From the NCBI GenBank assembly GCA_045223915.1, contig JBGUZU010000034.1, positions 140,121 through 204,120 of the forward strand: DNA of 64,000 bases. Reading direction: 5' to 3'. The notes under the pieces were generated by a model, which saw nothing but the letters and a program-made list of their open reading frames with translations, ran no database searches and was not told the origin of the DNA. The position numbers and the translations under genes were made by a program. Position 1 is the first letter of the stretch. Each line of letters begins with the position of its first letter. Of the stretch, positions 17,808 to 26,367 are shown one piece after another. Source of the DNA: Ruminimicrobiellum sp045223915. GTDB taxonomy: Bacteria; Elusimicrobiota; Endomicrobiia; Endomicrobiales; Endomicrobiaceae.

Positions 17808-17848
17808 ATTGGGTTCAGTCTGATTATATTTAATTGGCTGAACCCAAT
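17808..17848 (+). other. Strong hairpin between gap and pgk without a U-run
   Basis: A perfect 11-bp inverted repeat (17808-17818 with 17838-17848) encloses a 19-base loop. No T run follows, so it is not a classical terminator. It lies about ten bases before the GAGGAG ribosome site of pgk, and could act as an RNA-processing or stability element, or control pgk translation. Confidence 0.6.
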
Positions 17849-17868
17849 CTTCATAAGAGGAGAATACA

Positions 17869-19116
17869 ATGTTAAACAAAAAAACCGTAGATGATTTAAA
17901 AGACATTGCAGGAAAAAAAGTTTTGGTAAGATGTGATTTTAACGTTCCTTTAAAACAAGGCGTTATTCAAAACTATAAAAGAATAGATGCTGCTCTTCCT
18001 ACAATAAAGAAATTGTTGGAACAAAAAGCAAAAGTTATTCTTTGCTCTCATATGGGAAAACCTAAAGGTGAACCGTTACCGGAACTTTCACTTGCTCCTG
18101 TAGCAGTTGCATTAAGTGAGAGATTAGGTGTAACCGTAAAATTTGCAGATGATCCTAAAGTTACAAGTAATTCAACAAAACAAATGGCAAAAGATTTGAA
18201 AGAAGGGGAAGTTTTACTTCTTCAAAATACAAGATATAGAAAAGAAGAAACAAAGTTGGAAAAAGATGAAACTGCAATAAAATTTGCAGAAGAACTTGCA
18301 GCACTTTGCGATAACGAAATATTTGTTAACGATGCATTCGGAACAGCTCACAGAGCACATTGTTCAAATGTTGGTGTTACAAAATTCGTTAAAGAATCTG
18401 CAGCAGGATACTTGGTAGAAAAAGAAATTAAGTTTTTAGGCGATGCATTAAATTCTCCCGTTAAACCTTTCTTGGCTATTTTGGGCGGTGCAAAAGTTTC
18501 CGATAAAATAAATGTTATCGAAAATCTTTTAGGTAAAGTAGATGCTATTATAATCGGCGGAGCAATGGCATACACATTCTTAAAAGCACAGGGATACAAA
18601 ACAGGAAAATCTTTGGTCGAAGAAGATAAACTCGATTTAGCAAAAAGTTTATTGAAAAAAGCCGAAGATAAAGGTGTAAAATTCTTGTTACCTATAGATC
18701 ATGTTATAGCAACAGCAGTAGACTTTGAAAAGAAAGAAGTTCCTGCCGGTGCAACTGTAAAAAATACCGACGGACTTGATATTGAAGACGGATTTATGGG
18801 AGTGGATGCAGGCCCTAAATCAATAGCAAAATTCAGTGAAATAGTAAAATCCGCAAAAACAATAGTTTGGAACGGACCGTTAGGAATATTCGAAGTTCCC
18901 GAATTTTCTAAAGGAACGGTTGAAATTGCAAAGTTAGTTGCTGAAGCAACAGATAAAGGTGCGATTTCCGTAGTCGGCGGAGGAGATTCCGTATCTGCAG
19001 TTAAAAAAGCAGGTGTAGATAAAAGAATTTCTCATGTGTCGACGGGCGGCGGTGCATCTTTGGAATTTTTGGAAGGTAAAGATTTGCCCGGTATAGCAGC
19101 CTTGCCAACAAAATAA
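17869..19116 (+). CDS. pgk: Phosphoglycerate kinase
   Basis: A 415-residue glycolytic enzyme transferring phosphate from 1,3-bisphosphoglycerate to ADP. Motifs are VRCDFNVPLKQG, SHMGKPKGEP, NDAFGTAHRAHCS, ILGGAKVSDKI, VWNGPLGIFE and the nucleotide-binding VVGGGDSVSA. The gene is slightly longer than most bacterial pgk. GAGGAG lies at good spacing before the ATG. It probably shares the gap promoter, giving a gap-pgk unit, as is common. Confidence 0.97.
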   Translation: MLNKKTVDDLKDIAGKKVLVRCDFNVPLKQGVIQNYKRIDAALPTIKKLLEQKAKVILCSHMGKPKGEPLPELSLAPVAVALSERLGVTVKFADDPKVTSNSTKQMAKDLKEGEVLLLQNTRYRKEETKLEKDETAIKFAEELAALCDNEIFVNDAFGTAHRAHCSNVGVTKFVKESAAGYLVEKEIKFLGDALNSPVKPFLAILGGAKVSDKINVIENLLGKVDAIIIGGAMAYTFLKAQGYKTGKSLVEEDKLDLAKSLLKKAEDKGVKFLLPIDHVIATAVDFEKKEVPAGATVKNTDGLDIEDGFMGVDAGPKSIAKFSEIVKSAKTIVWNGPLGIFEVPEFSKGTVEIAKLVAEATDKGAISVVGGGDSVSAVKKAGVDKRISHVSTGGGASLEFLEGKDLPGIAALPTK

Positions 19117-19131
19117 AAATTTTATATAATC

Positions 19132-19166
19132 TTGTCCTGCATAATAATAAAAATTGTGCAGGACAA
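19132..19166. other. Inverted repeat downstream of pgk
   Basis: A perfect 10-bp stem (19132-19141 with 19157-19166) and a 15-base loop. It is followed on the plus strand by seven A, not T, so it lacks the usual terminator tail. It may mark the pgk mRNA 3' end by another mechanism. Confidence 0.5.
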
Positions 19167-19174
19167 AAAAATAC

Positions 19175-19203
19175 TTGCAAGAAAAAAATTTTTTTGATAC
19201 AAT
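19175..19203 (+). promoter_or_regulatory. Promoter of secG
   Basis: TTGCAA (19175-19180), a 17-base spacer containing a symmetrical A7T7 tract (19182-19195), and TACAAT (19198-19203). The predicted transcription start near 19210 is only about three bases before the secG ATG. Confidence 0.7.
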
Positions 19204-19212
19204 ACAATAATT

Positions 19213-19518
19213 ATGATACTTTATTACATTATAGTAACATTACATTTTATAGTTTGTGCAGCATTGATTGTTATAGTTCTTCTCCAAGCAGGAAAGAGCG
19301 GCGGAATGGCCGGTATTTTCGGCGGCGGAGGATCTGATCAAATATTTAGTGCTCCAAGCGGAATGGCATTTATAAAAAAAGTTACTGTTGGTTGTGCTAT
19401 AGTTTTTATGGTAACATCTCTTACATTAACTTTAATGTCTTCAAGAATGAGCATGAAGTCGGTTATTGATCAGGTTTCAAATATACCTATAGCTGCTGCT
19501 CAGCAGCCTGGTGAGTAA
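19213..19518 (+). CDS. secG: SecG, preprotein translocase subunit
   Basis: The 101-residue protein has two transmembrane helices (about 4-24 and 52-74) joined by the signature loop LLQAGKSGGMAGIFGGGGSDQIF. SecG assists SecYEA-driven protein export across the inner membrane. No Shine-Dalgarno is present, and the -10 box lies nine bases before the ATG, so the message may be leaderless. tRNA-Leu begins 12 bases after the stop and tRNA-Gly follows, so all three probably share a transcript ending at the UUCG terminator. Confidence 0.92.
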   Translation: MILYYIIVTLHFIVCAALIVIVLLQAGKSGGMAGIFGGGGSDQIFSAPSGMAFIKKVTVGCAIVFMVTSLTLTLMSSRMSMKSVIDQVSNIPIAAAQQPGE

Positions 19519-19530
19519 TAGCAGGGGATT

Positions 19531-19612
19531 GCTGGGGTGGCGGAACTGGCATACGCGCACGCTTGAGGTGCGTGTCCTTAACCGGGTACGGGTTCAATTC
19601 CCGTCCCCAGCA
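19531..19612 (+). tRNA. tRNA-Leu (anticodon GAG)
   Basis: An 82-base class II tRNA. GCTGGGG pairs with CCCCAGC, the anticodon stem CACGC/GCGTG encloses TTGAGGT (anticodon GAG), a long variable arm contains CCTTAACCGGG, and the T arm is ACGGGTTCAATTCCCGT. The discriminator is A and CCA is not encoded. It is cotranscribed with secG. Confidence 0.95.
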
Positions 19613-19627
19613 TATTAAAGGAAAAAT

Positions 19628-19699
19628 GCGGGCATAGCTCAGTGGTAGAGCGTCTCGTTGCCAACGAGAATGTCGTGGGTTCAAGTCCCATTGCCCGCT
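19628..19699 (+). tRNA. tRNA-Gly (anticodon GCC)
   Basis: A 72-base tRNA. GCGGGCA pairs with TGCCCGC, the D arm is GCTCAGTGGTAGAGC, the anticodon stem TCTCG/CGAGA encloses TTGCCAA (anticodon GCC), and the T arm is TGGGTTCAAGTCCCA. CCA is not encoded. Confidence 0.96.
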
Positions 19700-19714
19700 C
19701 TTGAATATAAAATC

Positions 19715-19745
19715 AAAATTCAGTCTTCGGACTGAATTTTTTTTT
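19715..19745 (+). terminator. UUCG-tetraloop terminator
   Basis: A perfect 11-bp stem (19715-19725 with 19730-19740) capped by TTCG and followed by T to 19745. It ends the secG-tRNA-Leu-tRNA-Gly transcript. Confidence 0.93.
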
Positions 19746-19818
19746 GTCCAAATTAAGTGATAATATATACTTAATTTTTGTATAATATAGAATTAATATT
19801 AGAAAAAGGAATTTTGTA

Positions 19819-20682
19819 TTGGATAAAAATATATTTGCAATAATTGTGAGTTATGAACCTAAAGATTCATTGATTAGGTTGTATAATTCTATAAAAGAGC
19901 AAGTTGACGAGATTGTTATTGTTGATAATAACAGTTGCAACAAAGACTCTGTGGAAATTTTAAAAAAATTGGAAAAAGATGTTTTTATAATACATAGTAA
20001 ACAAAACTTAGGTATAGCTGCAGCTCTTAATCAAGGTCTAAAAATTGCTATTGATAAAAAATACAAATGGATTTTAACTTTAGATCAAGATAGTGAATTT
20101 TTACCTAATACATATAACTGCCTTTTAACATCTTATGAAACATTAAAAGATAGAGAAAAAACAATGATTATTGCTCCTAAAGCAATAGAAAGAGTGAGTG
20201 TAAATAAAAATATTTTATTAGATTCAAAAAATATTATATGGAATGATGCTGTATTAAATCTTACCTCTGGAAGTTTAATAAAAGCAGCAGCTTTTGATAA
20301 AGTTGGATTGTTTGATGATAAATTGTTTATAGAACAAGTAGATAACGATTTTTGTTATAGGTTAATAAGAAATAAATATAAAATAAAAATTGCTCAAAAT
20401 ATAAATTTTATTCAGGAAATAGGTAATGCAAAAAAAGTATGCGGTTGTATAGTTAGAAATCACAATTCGAAAAGAAAATATTATTTATCAAGAAATGTTA
20501 CCATAATGTTAAAAAGATATTTTTTTGTATCACCTTACACTACAATAAGATACTTTTTGGGTGGAACGATTTTTAGTTGGTTAAAAGTTTTGTTGCTTGA
20601 AAAAGAGAAGGCAAAAAAAATAACATGTGGCTTTAAAGGGTTTATTGATGGTATTTTTAGTGCTTATAGGAATATAAAATGA
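19819..20682 (+). CDS. Family 2 glycosyltransferase (rhamnosyltransferase-like)
   Basis: A 287-residue GT-A enzyme. The N-terminal nucleotide-sugar fold shows FAIIVSYEP, VDNNSCNKDSV and the metal-binding DQDSEF, followed by an EQVDNDFCYRL acceptor motif and HNSKRKYYLSRNV. These are the landmarks of bacterial rhamnosyltransferase-like GT2 proteins of O-antigen assembly. The start is TTG behind an AAAGGA site; no in-frame ATG fits. A TATAAT box is at 19781-19786. It overlaps the next gene by four bases and begins a strongly AT-rich three-gene sugar-transfer operon. Confidence 0.85.
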   Translation: MDKNIFAIIVSYEPKDSLIRLYNSIKEQVDEIVIVDNNSCNKDSVEILKKLEKDVFIIHSKQNLGIAAALNQGLKIAIDKKYKWILTLDQDSEFLPNTYNCLLTSYETLKDREKTMIIAPKAIERVSVNKNILLDSKNIIWNDAVLNLTSGSLIKAAAFDKVGLFDDKLFIEQVDNDFCYRLIRNKYKIKIAQNINFIQEIGNAKKVCGCIVRNHNSKRKYYLSRNVTIMLKRYFFVSPYTTIRYFLGGTIFSWLKVLLLEKEKAKKITCGFKGFIDGIFSAYRNIK

Positions 20683-21767
20683 AACATAAAAATATTGTAG
20701 TACTTGCGGATGCAGGAATTGGAGATTTTATTTGGGCAACATCTGCATTGTCGTTGATAAGACAATATGATGAAAATATTAAAATAACTTTAGTTACTTG
20801 TGATAAATATATCGAACTCATAGATAGCAGTTTAAAAATCAATGAGATAGTTACGACAAATAATAAATATCATGTAAACAAAAATTCTTTTGTAAGAATA
20901 GCTTATAAAATATTTTGGTCAATAAAAAATTTTAAATATTTTTATAAAAAAGATACCTGTTTAATTTTGGATATTTCAATGTTTTTTGCAATGACAGCAA
21001 AGTTTTTATATAGAATAAAAAACATTGTAGGTCCTGATAACTTTTCTTTCGGATATAATATAACTAATGAATCTTCCAAATTTTATACTAAAATAGTTAA
21101 AATGCCAAAAGATTCCGACAGAACATCTTATATGATGAGATATCAAATGATTACAAGAACAGTGTTTCCTACACATAATTTGTGTTTGCCTATTGTGCCG
21201 AATACAGAATACTTAAAAAACAAGATGTTAAATTTAATCAACAAAACAAATAAACTTAAAATTGTTATTTCTCCATGTGGCTCGGTTCCGTGGAGAAAAT
21301 TTGATATAACTTTTATTCAAGATATAATATTAAAATTAAACAAATTGTATAATATAACTTTTTTTATCGTTGGTAACTCTAAACAAGAAAAAGAATATGC
21401 TTTTACAATATTAAATTTATTGAAAAGTAACAATATCGATATTAGAAATTTTGTGGGGAAAACTTCATTGTTGGAATTAAAAGAAATGTTTAATAATATG
21501 GATTTGTTATTAACTGTTGATACAGGAATATGTCATATTGCTGCAACGACAAAGATACCTATAATATCTGTATATGGTGCAACTTTACCTGAAAATTCAG
21601 GAGCAATCAGTTCTAAAGTTGTGCAATTATGTTCTTATAGGGAATGTTCACCTTGTTCATTTAAAACTATAACACAAAATTTTGTTTGTAAAAATCCGTT
21701 ATGCATACAAGATATAACCTCTGAAATAGTAATTGAAAAAGTAAAAGAGATTCTAAATGAAAAATAA
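20679..21767 (+). CDS. Family 9 glycosyltransferase (heptosyltransferase-like), copy 1
   Basis: The 362-residue protein has the N-terminal GIGDFIWATSAL motif and the C-terminal nucleotide-sugar domain with SPCGSVPWRK and LLTVDTGICHIAAT, as in LPS heptosyltransferases (WaaC/WaaF/RfaQ group). A Cys cluster near the C-terminus (ECSPCSF, then CKNPLC) is shared with its neighbour. These enzymes add heptose or a related sugar to lipid A core or to glycans. It overlaps the GT2 upstream by four bases and the second GT9 copy by eleven, so the operon is tightly packed. The donor sugar is unknown. Confidence 0.85.
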   Translation: MKHKNIVVLADAGIGDFIWATSALSLIRQYDENIKITLVTCDKYIELIDSSLKINEIVTTNNKYHVNKNSFVRIAYKIFWSIKNFKYFYKKDTCLILDISMFFAMTAKFLYRIKNIVGPDNFSFGYNITNESSKFYTKIVKMPKDSDRTSYMMRYQMITRTVFPTHNLCLPIVPNTEYLKNKMLNLINKTNKLKIVISPCGSVPWRKFDITFIQDIILKLNKLYNITFFIVGNSKQEKEYAFTILNLLKSNNIDIRNFVGKTSLLELKEMFNNMDLLLTVDTGICHIAATTKIPIISVYGATLPENSGAISSKVVQLCSYRECSPCSFKTITQNFVCKNPLCIQDITSEIVIEKVKEILNEK

Positions 21768-22854
21768 TAAATTAAAAAAAGTGTGTGTTTTTACATGTTG
21801 CGGAATAGGCGATTTTATTTGGGCAACATCTGCAATATCATTAATTAAAAATTATGATGCAAACATAAATCTTACACTAATAACTTTTGATTCATATAAA
21901 TCTATAATAGATGATAAGTTAAAGATAGATAATGTTTTGTTTACAAGTTATAAATATTTCTTTCATAGCAACAAATTAATAAGATATGTGTATAAGTTTT
22001 ATTGGTTGCTAAAATTGTTTTTCTATCTACATAAAGTTGATATGTTAATTTGTTTAGATACTCATACTTTGTTTACAAAATTTGCAAAATATATTTATCG
22101 AATAAAAGAAATCGTTGGTGCTAATACTTTAAAATTTGGCTATAACACACCGAATAAAGATGCTGCATATTATACAAAACAAATTGTTATGCCAAGGGAT
22201 GGTGATAGAAATCATTGTATGATGAGGTATCAACAGATTATTAGAACAATTTTCCAGAATTATAATTTATCAATACCGATTCTACCCAATACAGATAATT
22301 TATCAGACAAAATAAAAGAAAAATTTTTAGCAAATACAAATAGATATAAAATTGCTTTATGTACAATAGGAACTTCTTTAAGGAGAACTTTACCGATTGA
22401 TTATACTATAAAACTTTTTAAAGAATTGGAACAAATTAAAGATACAACTTTTTTTATTGTTGGGAATACAGATAAACAAAAAAAAGAAGCTGATTACTTA
22501 AAAATAAAATTTCCTGATATGGATATAAAAAATGTTTGTTGTAAAACAACTTTATTAGAATTAAAAGAATTGCTAAAAAATATGGACTTATTAATATCGG
22601 TTGATACGGGAGTTGTTCATTTAGCTGCAGTTAATAATATTCCTACAATAACTTTTTATAGTATTGCATTGCCTGAACATTCAGGTGCAATTAGTCATAA
22701 TTTTAATGGAATATGTTCTTTGCAAAAATGTGTTCCATGTTTTTATAATGCTGAAATTAACAGACAGGTATGTAAAAATCCAAAATGTATTACAGATGTA
22801 AATATTGAAGATATATTAAAAGGAATTAAAAAAATTTTAAGCTATAAAAAATAA
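21757..22854 (+). CDS. Family 9 glycosyltransferase (heptosyltransferase-like), copy 2
   Basis: A 365-residue paralogue of the preceding gene, aligning along its length: GIGDFIWATSAISLI, DGDRNHCMMRYQQIIRT (copy 1 has DSDRTSYMMRYQMITRT), LLISVDTGVVHLAA, and the Cys cluster CVPCF...CKNPKC. The pair probably arose by tandem duplication and may add two successive sugars. It is the last gene of the plus-strand operon and converges on a minus-strand GT2, 17 bases away. No clear terminator is seen in the gap. Confidence 0.85.
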   Translation: MKNNKLKKVCVFTCCGIGDFIWATSAISLIKNYDANINLTLITFDSYKSIIDDKLKIDNVLFTSYKYFFHSNKLIRYVYKFYWLLKLFFYLHKVDMLICLDTHTLFTKFAKYIYRIKEIVGANTLKFGYNTPNKDAAYYTKQIVMPRDGDRNHCMMRYQQIIRTIFQNYNLSIPILPNTDNLSDKIKEKFLANTNRYKIALCTIGTSLRRTLPIDYTIKLFKELEQIKDTTFFIVGNTDKQKKEADYLKIKFPDMDIKNVCCKTTLLELKELLKNMDLLISVDTGVVHLAAVNNIPTITFYSIALPEHSGAISHNFNGICSLQKCVPCFYNAEINRQVCKNPKCITDVNIEDILKGIKKILSYKK

Positions 22855-22871
22855 AGAAGTTTTATATACAC

Positions 22872-23795
22872 TTACTTAATCATTAAAAATTTTATTATAT
22901 GTTTGATCGGTATTGAAATAGAATTATATATTAATTTCCTTATACTGTAAAATAGAAATCTGTGAAGAAAATATTCCAATTTTACATTTTCGGAATTACA
23001 AATTTTATATGCAAATTTTATGTTTCCTTCTCTTGTCGTTTTGTCCTTTATATTAAATGCATTTGCAATAATATATTTTGCTAAATATTCTAAAGATGGT
23101 TTTGATAAATTTTTTAGAATATTGTTGTTTTTTTGTAATATAATTTTTAATCTTTCAAGTTGCTTTTCATGATTAGATGTAATGGAATCTTCCTGACCAT
23201 AACAATCCACTAAAGCATTATTCATACAATAAACAGAATAGCCTTTTTCCAACAATCTCATCATAAGTTCAAAATCCTCTTGACCTAAAAGATTACTGTC
23301 AAATTTATTATTAAAAAAGACATCTCTTTTCCCAAACAATGTTTGCGCACTTATTCCCATTGTTGTTTGATTCTTAGCTAAGAAACCTTCTTTAAAATGT
23401 TTAGGTGCTATTCTTTTTCTTAAATTTCCGAATGTAAAGCACTTGCAGAAAACAATATCGGTATTGTTTTCTGCAAGTGCTTTAATTTGTTTTTCCAGCT
23501 TGTTCGTATGCCAAACATCATCACTATCTTGGAAAGCAATATACTTTCCTCTCGCAAGATTAATACCGTTGTTTCTTGCTGCACAGCAGCCTTTGTTTTC
23601 TTGCTTTACATATATAACCCTTTCATCATTTATTGAATCTATGACTTCTTTGGTATTATCAGTAGAGCCATCATCGACTATTATAAGTTCTAAATTAGTA
23701 TAAGTTTGATTTAAAACACTCTCTGCAGATCTTTTTATAAGACTTGCTCTGTTATATGTCGGGATAATTACAGAAATTAAAGGTATGTCATTCAT
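22872..23795 (-). CDS. Family 2 glycosyltransferase
   Basis: A 307-residue GT-A protein. It starts with PLISVIIPTYNRASLIKRS, then VDDGSTDNT, ARNNGINLARGKYIAFQDSDD (DxD-type metal site), and a C-terminal GQEDFELMMRL acceptor motif. A hydrophobic/basic C-terminus may touch the membrane. An AAGGGA site precedes the ATG. It is the last gene of a minus-strand operon behind the CDP-sugar genes rfbG and rfbH, so it may transfer the dideoxy sugar they help make. That role is inference. Confidence 0.88.
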   Translation of the reverse strand: MNDIPLISVIIPTYNRASLIKRSAESVLNQTYTNLELIIVDDGSTDNTKEVIDSINDERVIYVKQENKGCCAARNNGINLARGKYIAFQDSDDVWHTNKLEKQIKALAENNTDIVFCKCFTFGNLRKRIAPKHFKEGFLAKNQTTMGISAQTLFGKRDVFFNNKFDSNLLGQEDFELMMRLLEKGYSVYCMNNALVDCYGQEDSITSNHEKQLERLKIILQKNNNILKNLSKPSLEYLAKYIIANAFNIKDKTTREGNIKFAYKICNSENVKLEYFLHRFLFYSIRKLIYNSISIPIKHIIKFLMIK

Positions 23796-23809
23796 AGTTT
23801 TTTATTCCC

Positions 23810-25168
23810 TTATTGATTATAAAAATTCTTTATGAACTTATGTATTTGTTTTGAAATCTTATCCATCTCTTGCTTGCCGAGAGCGGGGAAAATTCCCACC
23901 CAAAAAGAATTGTTCATAATATATTCTGTATTAGGTAATAATTTATATTGTTTTTCGGTTAATTTATTTGATTGTAATAAAGTTGATTTGCCTATTCTTA
24001 TTTGAATTTTGTTTTCCGTCATCATAGGTTGTCTTAGAATATTTCCTGCAAAAAGTTGTCTTGTTCCTATGCCGTTTTGTTCCAAATATTCAACAAGTTT
24101 TTGTTTTGTAAATTTGTTGTTTTGTTTTATAGTTAACAAAAATCCGAACCAAGCAGGATTTGAATTTTTTTCTTTTTGGGGAAATATAAAATAATCTTTT
24201 AAATCTTGTAATTTGCTCATCAAATAAGTGAAATTAATTGCTCTTTTGTTTAAAAATTCAGGAAGCTTTTTTAGTTGGCTTACACCTATAGCAGCCTGAA
24301 AATCAGTAGTTTTAAAGTTGTAACCTATATGGGAATAAGTATATTTGTGATCATATCCTAAAGGTAAATTTCCGAGTTTCATAGAAAATCTTTTTTTGCA
24401 ATTATTGTCTTGTCCGGGTTTACAGCAACAATCTCTGCCCCAATCTCTAAAAGACATAAGTATTTTATATAGTTGAGAATCGTTTGTTACAACAGCTCCA
24501 CCTTCGCCCGTAGTTATATGATGTGCGGGATAAAAACTGAAAGTTCCTATATGTCCTATGGTTCCTGTTTTTTTGTTTTTATACGTGGCACCTAAAGCAT
24601 CGCAACTATCTTCTATAAGCCACAAATTATATTTTTTACATATTTTTAAAATTTTGTCTAAATTAAAAGGGTTTCCTAAAGTGTGAGCAACAAATATTGC
24701 TTTAGTTTTTTTTGTTATTGCTTCTTCGATTTTCGTTTCATCAATGTTACAAGTTTCTAATTTGCAATCAATAAATACAGGAATAAAGCCTAATTGTATT
24801 ATTGGATTTACAGTTGTAGGAAAACTTGTGGCAACAGTTATAATCTCATCACCTTTTTCTATCCTTCTTTTGCCGAGTTTGTAAGAAGTTAATGCGGATA
24901 GAGCCAAAAGGTTTACGCTTGAACCTGAGTTTACGAAAAGAGCATGTTTTATGTTTAAAAATGTTGCTAATTTCTTTTCGAATTCATCATTGAATCTGCC
25001 CGATGTAAGCCACATATCAAGGGAAGCATCTATTAAATTACATAAATCTTTTTCGTCCAAGACTTTCCCGGAAGCAGGAATATAATTTTTGAAATTATAT
25101 TGGCTTTTCTTTGATTTAAAGTATAATTTTGCAGTTTTTTTTACTGCATTTCTTAAATTGTCAGACAT
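23810..25168 (-). CDS. rfbH: CDP-4-keto-6-deoxyglucose 3-dehydratase (RfbH/E1-like, PMP and 2Fe-2S)
   Basis: A 452-residue member of the DegT/DnrJ aminotransferase fold. The usual PLP-binding lysine is replaced: the segment reads FYPAHHITTGEGGAV, as in RfbH/AscC (E1), which bind PMP noncovalently and remove the C3 hydroxyl of CDP-4-keto-6-deoxyglucose. A Cys cluster, RDCCCKPGQDNNCKKRF, matches the position of the E1 2Fe-2S ligands. This points to a CDP-3,6-dideoxyhexose precursor. Its reductase partner (E3) and the cytidylyltransferase are not in the window. It starts six bases after the stop of the CDP-glucose 4,6-dehydratase gene in the same operon. Confidence 0.9.
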   Translation of the reverse strand: MSDNLRNAVKKTAKLYFKSKKSQYNFKNYIPASGKVLDEKDLCNLIDASLDMWLTSGRFNDEFEKKLATFLNIKHALFVNSGSSVNLLALSALTSYKLGKRRIEKGDEIITVATSFPTTVNPIIQLGFIPVFIDCKLETCNIDETKIEEAITKKTKAIFVAHTLGNPFNLDKILKICKKYNLWLIEDSCDALGATYKNKKTGTIGHIGTFSFYPAHHITTGEGGAVVTNDSQLYKILMSFRDWGRDCCCKPGQDNNCKKRFSMKLGNLPLGYDHKYTYSHIGYNFKTTDFQAAIGVSQLKKLPEFLNKRAINFTYLMSKLQDLKDYFIFPQKEKNSNPAWFGFLLTIKQNNKFTKQKLVEYLEQNGIGTRQLFAGNILRQPMMTENKIQIRIGKSTLLQSNKLTEKQYKLLPNTEYIMNNSFWVGIFPALGKQEMDKISKQIHKFIKNFYNQ

Positions 25169-25174
25169 TGTATA

Positions 25175-26254
25175 TTACCCTTCCATAAAATCTTTTATTT
25201 GTTCAATACAAACTTTTCTAATGTCTTTCTTTTGTTGATATGCTTTTGTCCAATCTGTAATTTTGTCTAAAGCAATATTTGTGTTCCATCTTTGTTTTAA
25301 GCCTAATTCTTTTTTTGCTTTAGATATGTCAAGTTTTAAACATTGTGTTTCATGGAAAAGTTTTGTCTTGCCTGTTATATATTTAACTTTACCGAATTTT
25401 TTGCATAGACTTGTGACAATTTGTTCTACTGTTTTTGCTTCATCGTTTTCCGGACCAAAATTCCAAGCGGTTGCAAATTCTTTTTTACCTTTTAACAATT
25501 TTGCACCAAGCAATAAATAACATTTTAACGGCTCTAAAACATGTTGCCATGGCCTTATTGATTTGGGGTTTCTTACAACAGGTTTTTTATTTGCAAGTAT
25601 TGCTTTTATAACGTCGGGAACTAATCTGTCTTTTGCAAAATCTCCGCCACCTATTGAATTTCCGGATCGTGCCGATGCTATTAATGTTTTATGAGTTTTG
25701 CCGTAATCTTTTATGTTAAAAAAAGAATCTCTGTAAGAAGAAATAATTATTTCACAAGCCGCTTTTGAAGCACTATAAGGATCGTATCCTCCAAGAGAAT
25801 CGGTTTCCTTAAAAGGTTTTCCTGTTTCATTGTTTAAATAAACTTTATCGGTTGTAATTGCAACTACGGCTTTAACAACTTTAGTTCCCTTAATTGCTTC
25901 AAAAATAGTTGATGTTCCTATAATATTTGTATTTAATGTATTTAATGTTTCTTTATAAGATTGGCTAACAACAGCTTGTGCGGCTAAATGAAATATTATT
26001 TCCGGTTTGTATTTTTCTATTACGGATTTTAATTTTTTTAAATCTTTGATATCTCCTCTAATATCGGTACATTTGGGTTTTGTTAATTCAAATAAAGAAG
26101 GTTTTGTAGGAATATCAATAGAATAACCTATAATTTTTGCACCTAACATTTCTAACCATAAACATAACCAAGTTCCTTTAAAACCGGTATGGCCGGTGAC
26201 AAGAACAGTTTTGTTAGAGAAAAAATTTAAGCTTGATGATAAATTTCTTTTCAT
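25175..26254 (-). CDS. rfbG: CDP-glucose 4,6-dehydratase
   Basis: A 359-residue extended short-chain dehydrogenase. The NAD site is TGHTGFKGTWLCLWL, the active-site YSASK (Tyr-x3-Lys) sits in GGYDPYSASKAACE with a preceding TTDKVY segment, and ARSGNSIGGGDF and RPWQHVLEP are typical of RfbG. It converts CDP-glucose to CDP-4-keto-6-deoxyglucose, the substrate of the RfbH-like enzyme encoded next. It is the first gene of a minus-strand operon with a promoter at 26287-26315. The feeding enzyme, glucose-1-phosphate cytidylyltransferase (RfbF), is absent from the window. Confidence 0.92.
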   Translation of the reverse strand: MKRNLSSSLNFFSNKTVLVTGHTGFKGTWLCLWLEMLGAKIIGYSIDIPTKPSLFELTKPKCTDIRGDIKDLKKLKSVIEKYKPEIIFHLAAQAVVSQSYKETLNTLNTNIIGTSTIFEAIKGTKVVKAVVAITTDKVYLNNETGKPFKETDSLGGYDPYSASKAACEIIISSYRDSFFNIKDYGKTHKTLIASARSGNSIGGGDFAKDRLVPDVIKAILANKKPVVRNPKSIRPWQHVLEPLKCYLLLGAKLLKGKKEFATAWNFGPENDEAKTVEQIVTSLCKKFGKVKYITGKTKLFHETQCLKLDISKAKKELGLKQRWNTNIALDKITDWTKAYQQKKDIRKVCIEQIKDFMEG

Positions 26255-26286
26255 AGTTTTCTTTTTAAAAAGACTATTTTTAACAT

Positions 26287-26315
26287 ATTATATCTAAAAA
26301 AATATAATAGAACAA
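26287..26315 (-). promoter_or_regulatory. Promoter of rfbG-rfbH-GT2 operon
   Basis: On the minus strand, TTGTTC (26310-26315), a 17-base spacer and a perfect TATAAT (26287-26292) lie about 33 bases before the rfbG start. Confidence 0.6.
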
Positions 26316-26367
26316 TAAAACTTTACTTTTAATTGCATTTTTATGATTTCAAATATAAAATATAACA

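Noticed and set aside
19132..19166. Rho-independent terminator of pgk
   Set aside because: The stem is strong but followed by A residues on the plus strand, and the opposite strand has no gene to end.
23810..25168. Ordinary sugar aminotransferase call for the DegT-fold protein
   Set aside because: The PLP-binding Lys is replaced by His in FYPAHHITTGEGG and a Cys cluster follows, both of which indicate the RfbH/E1 dehydratase rather than an aminotransferase.
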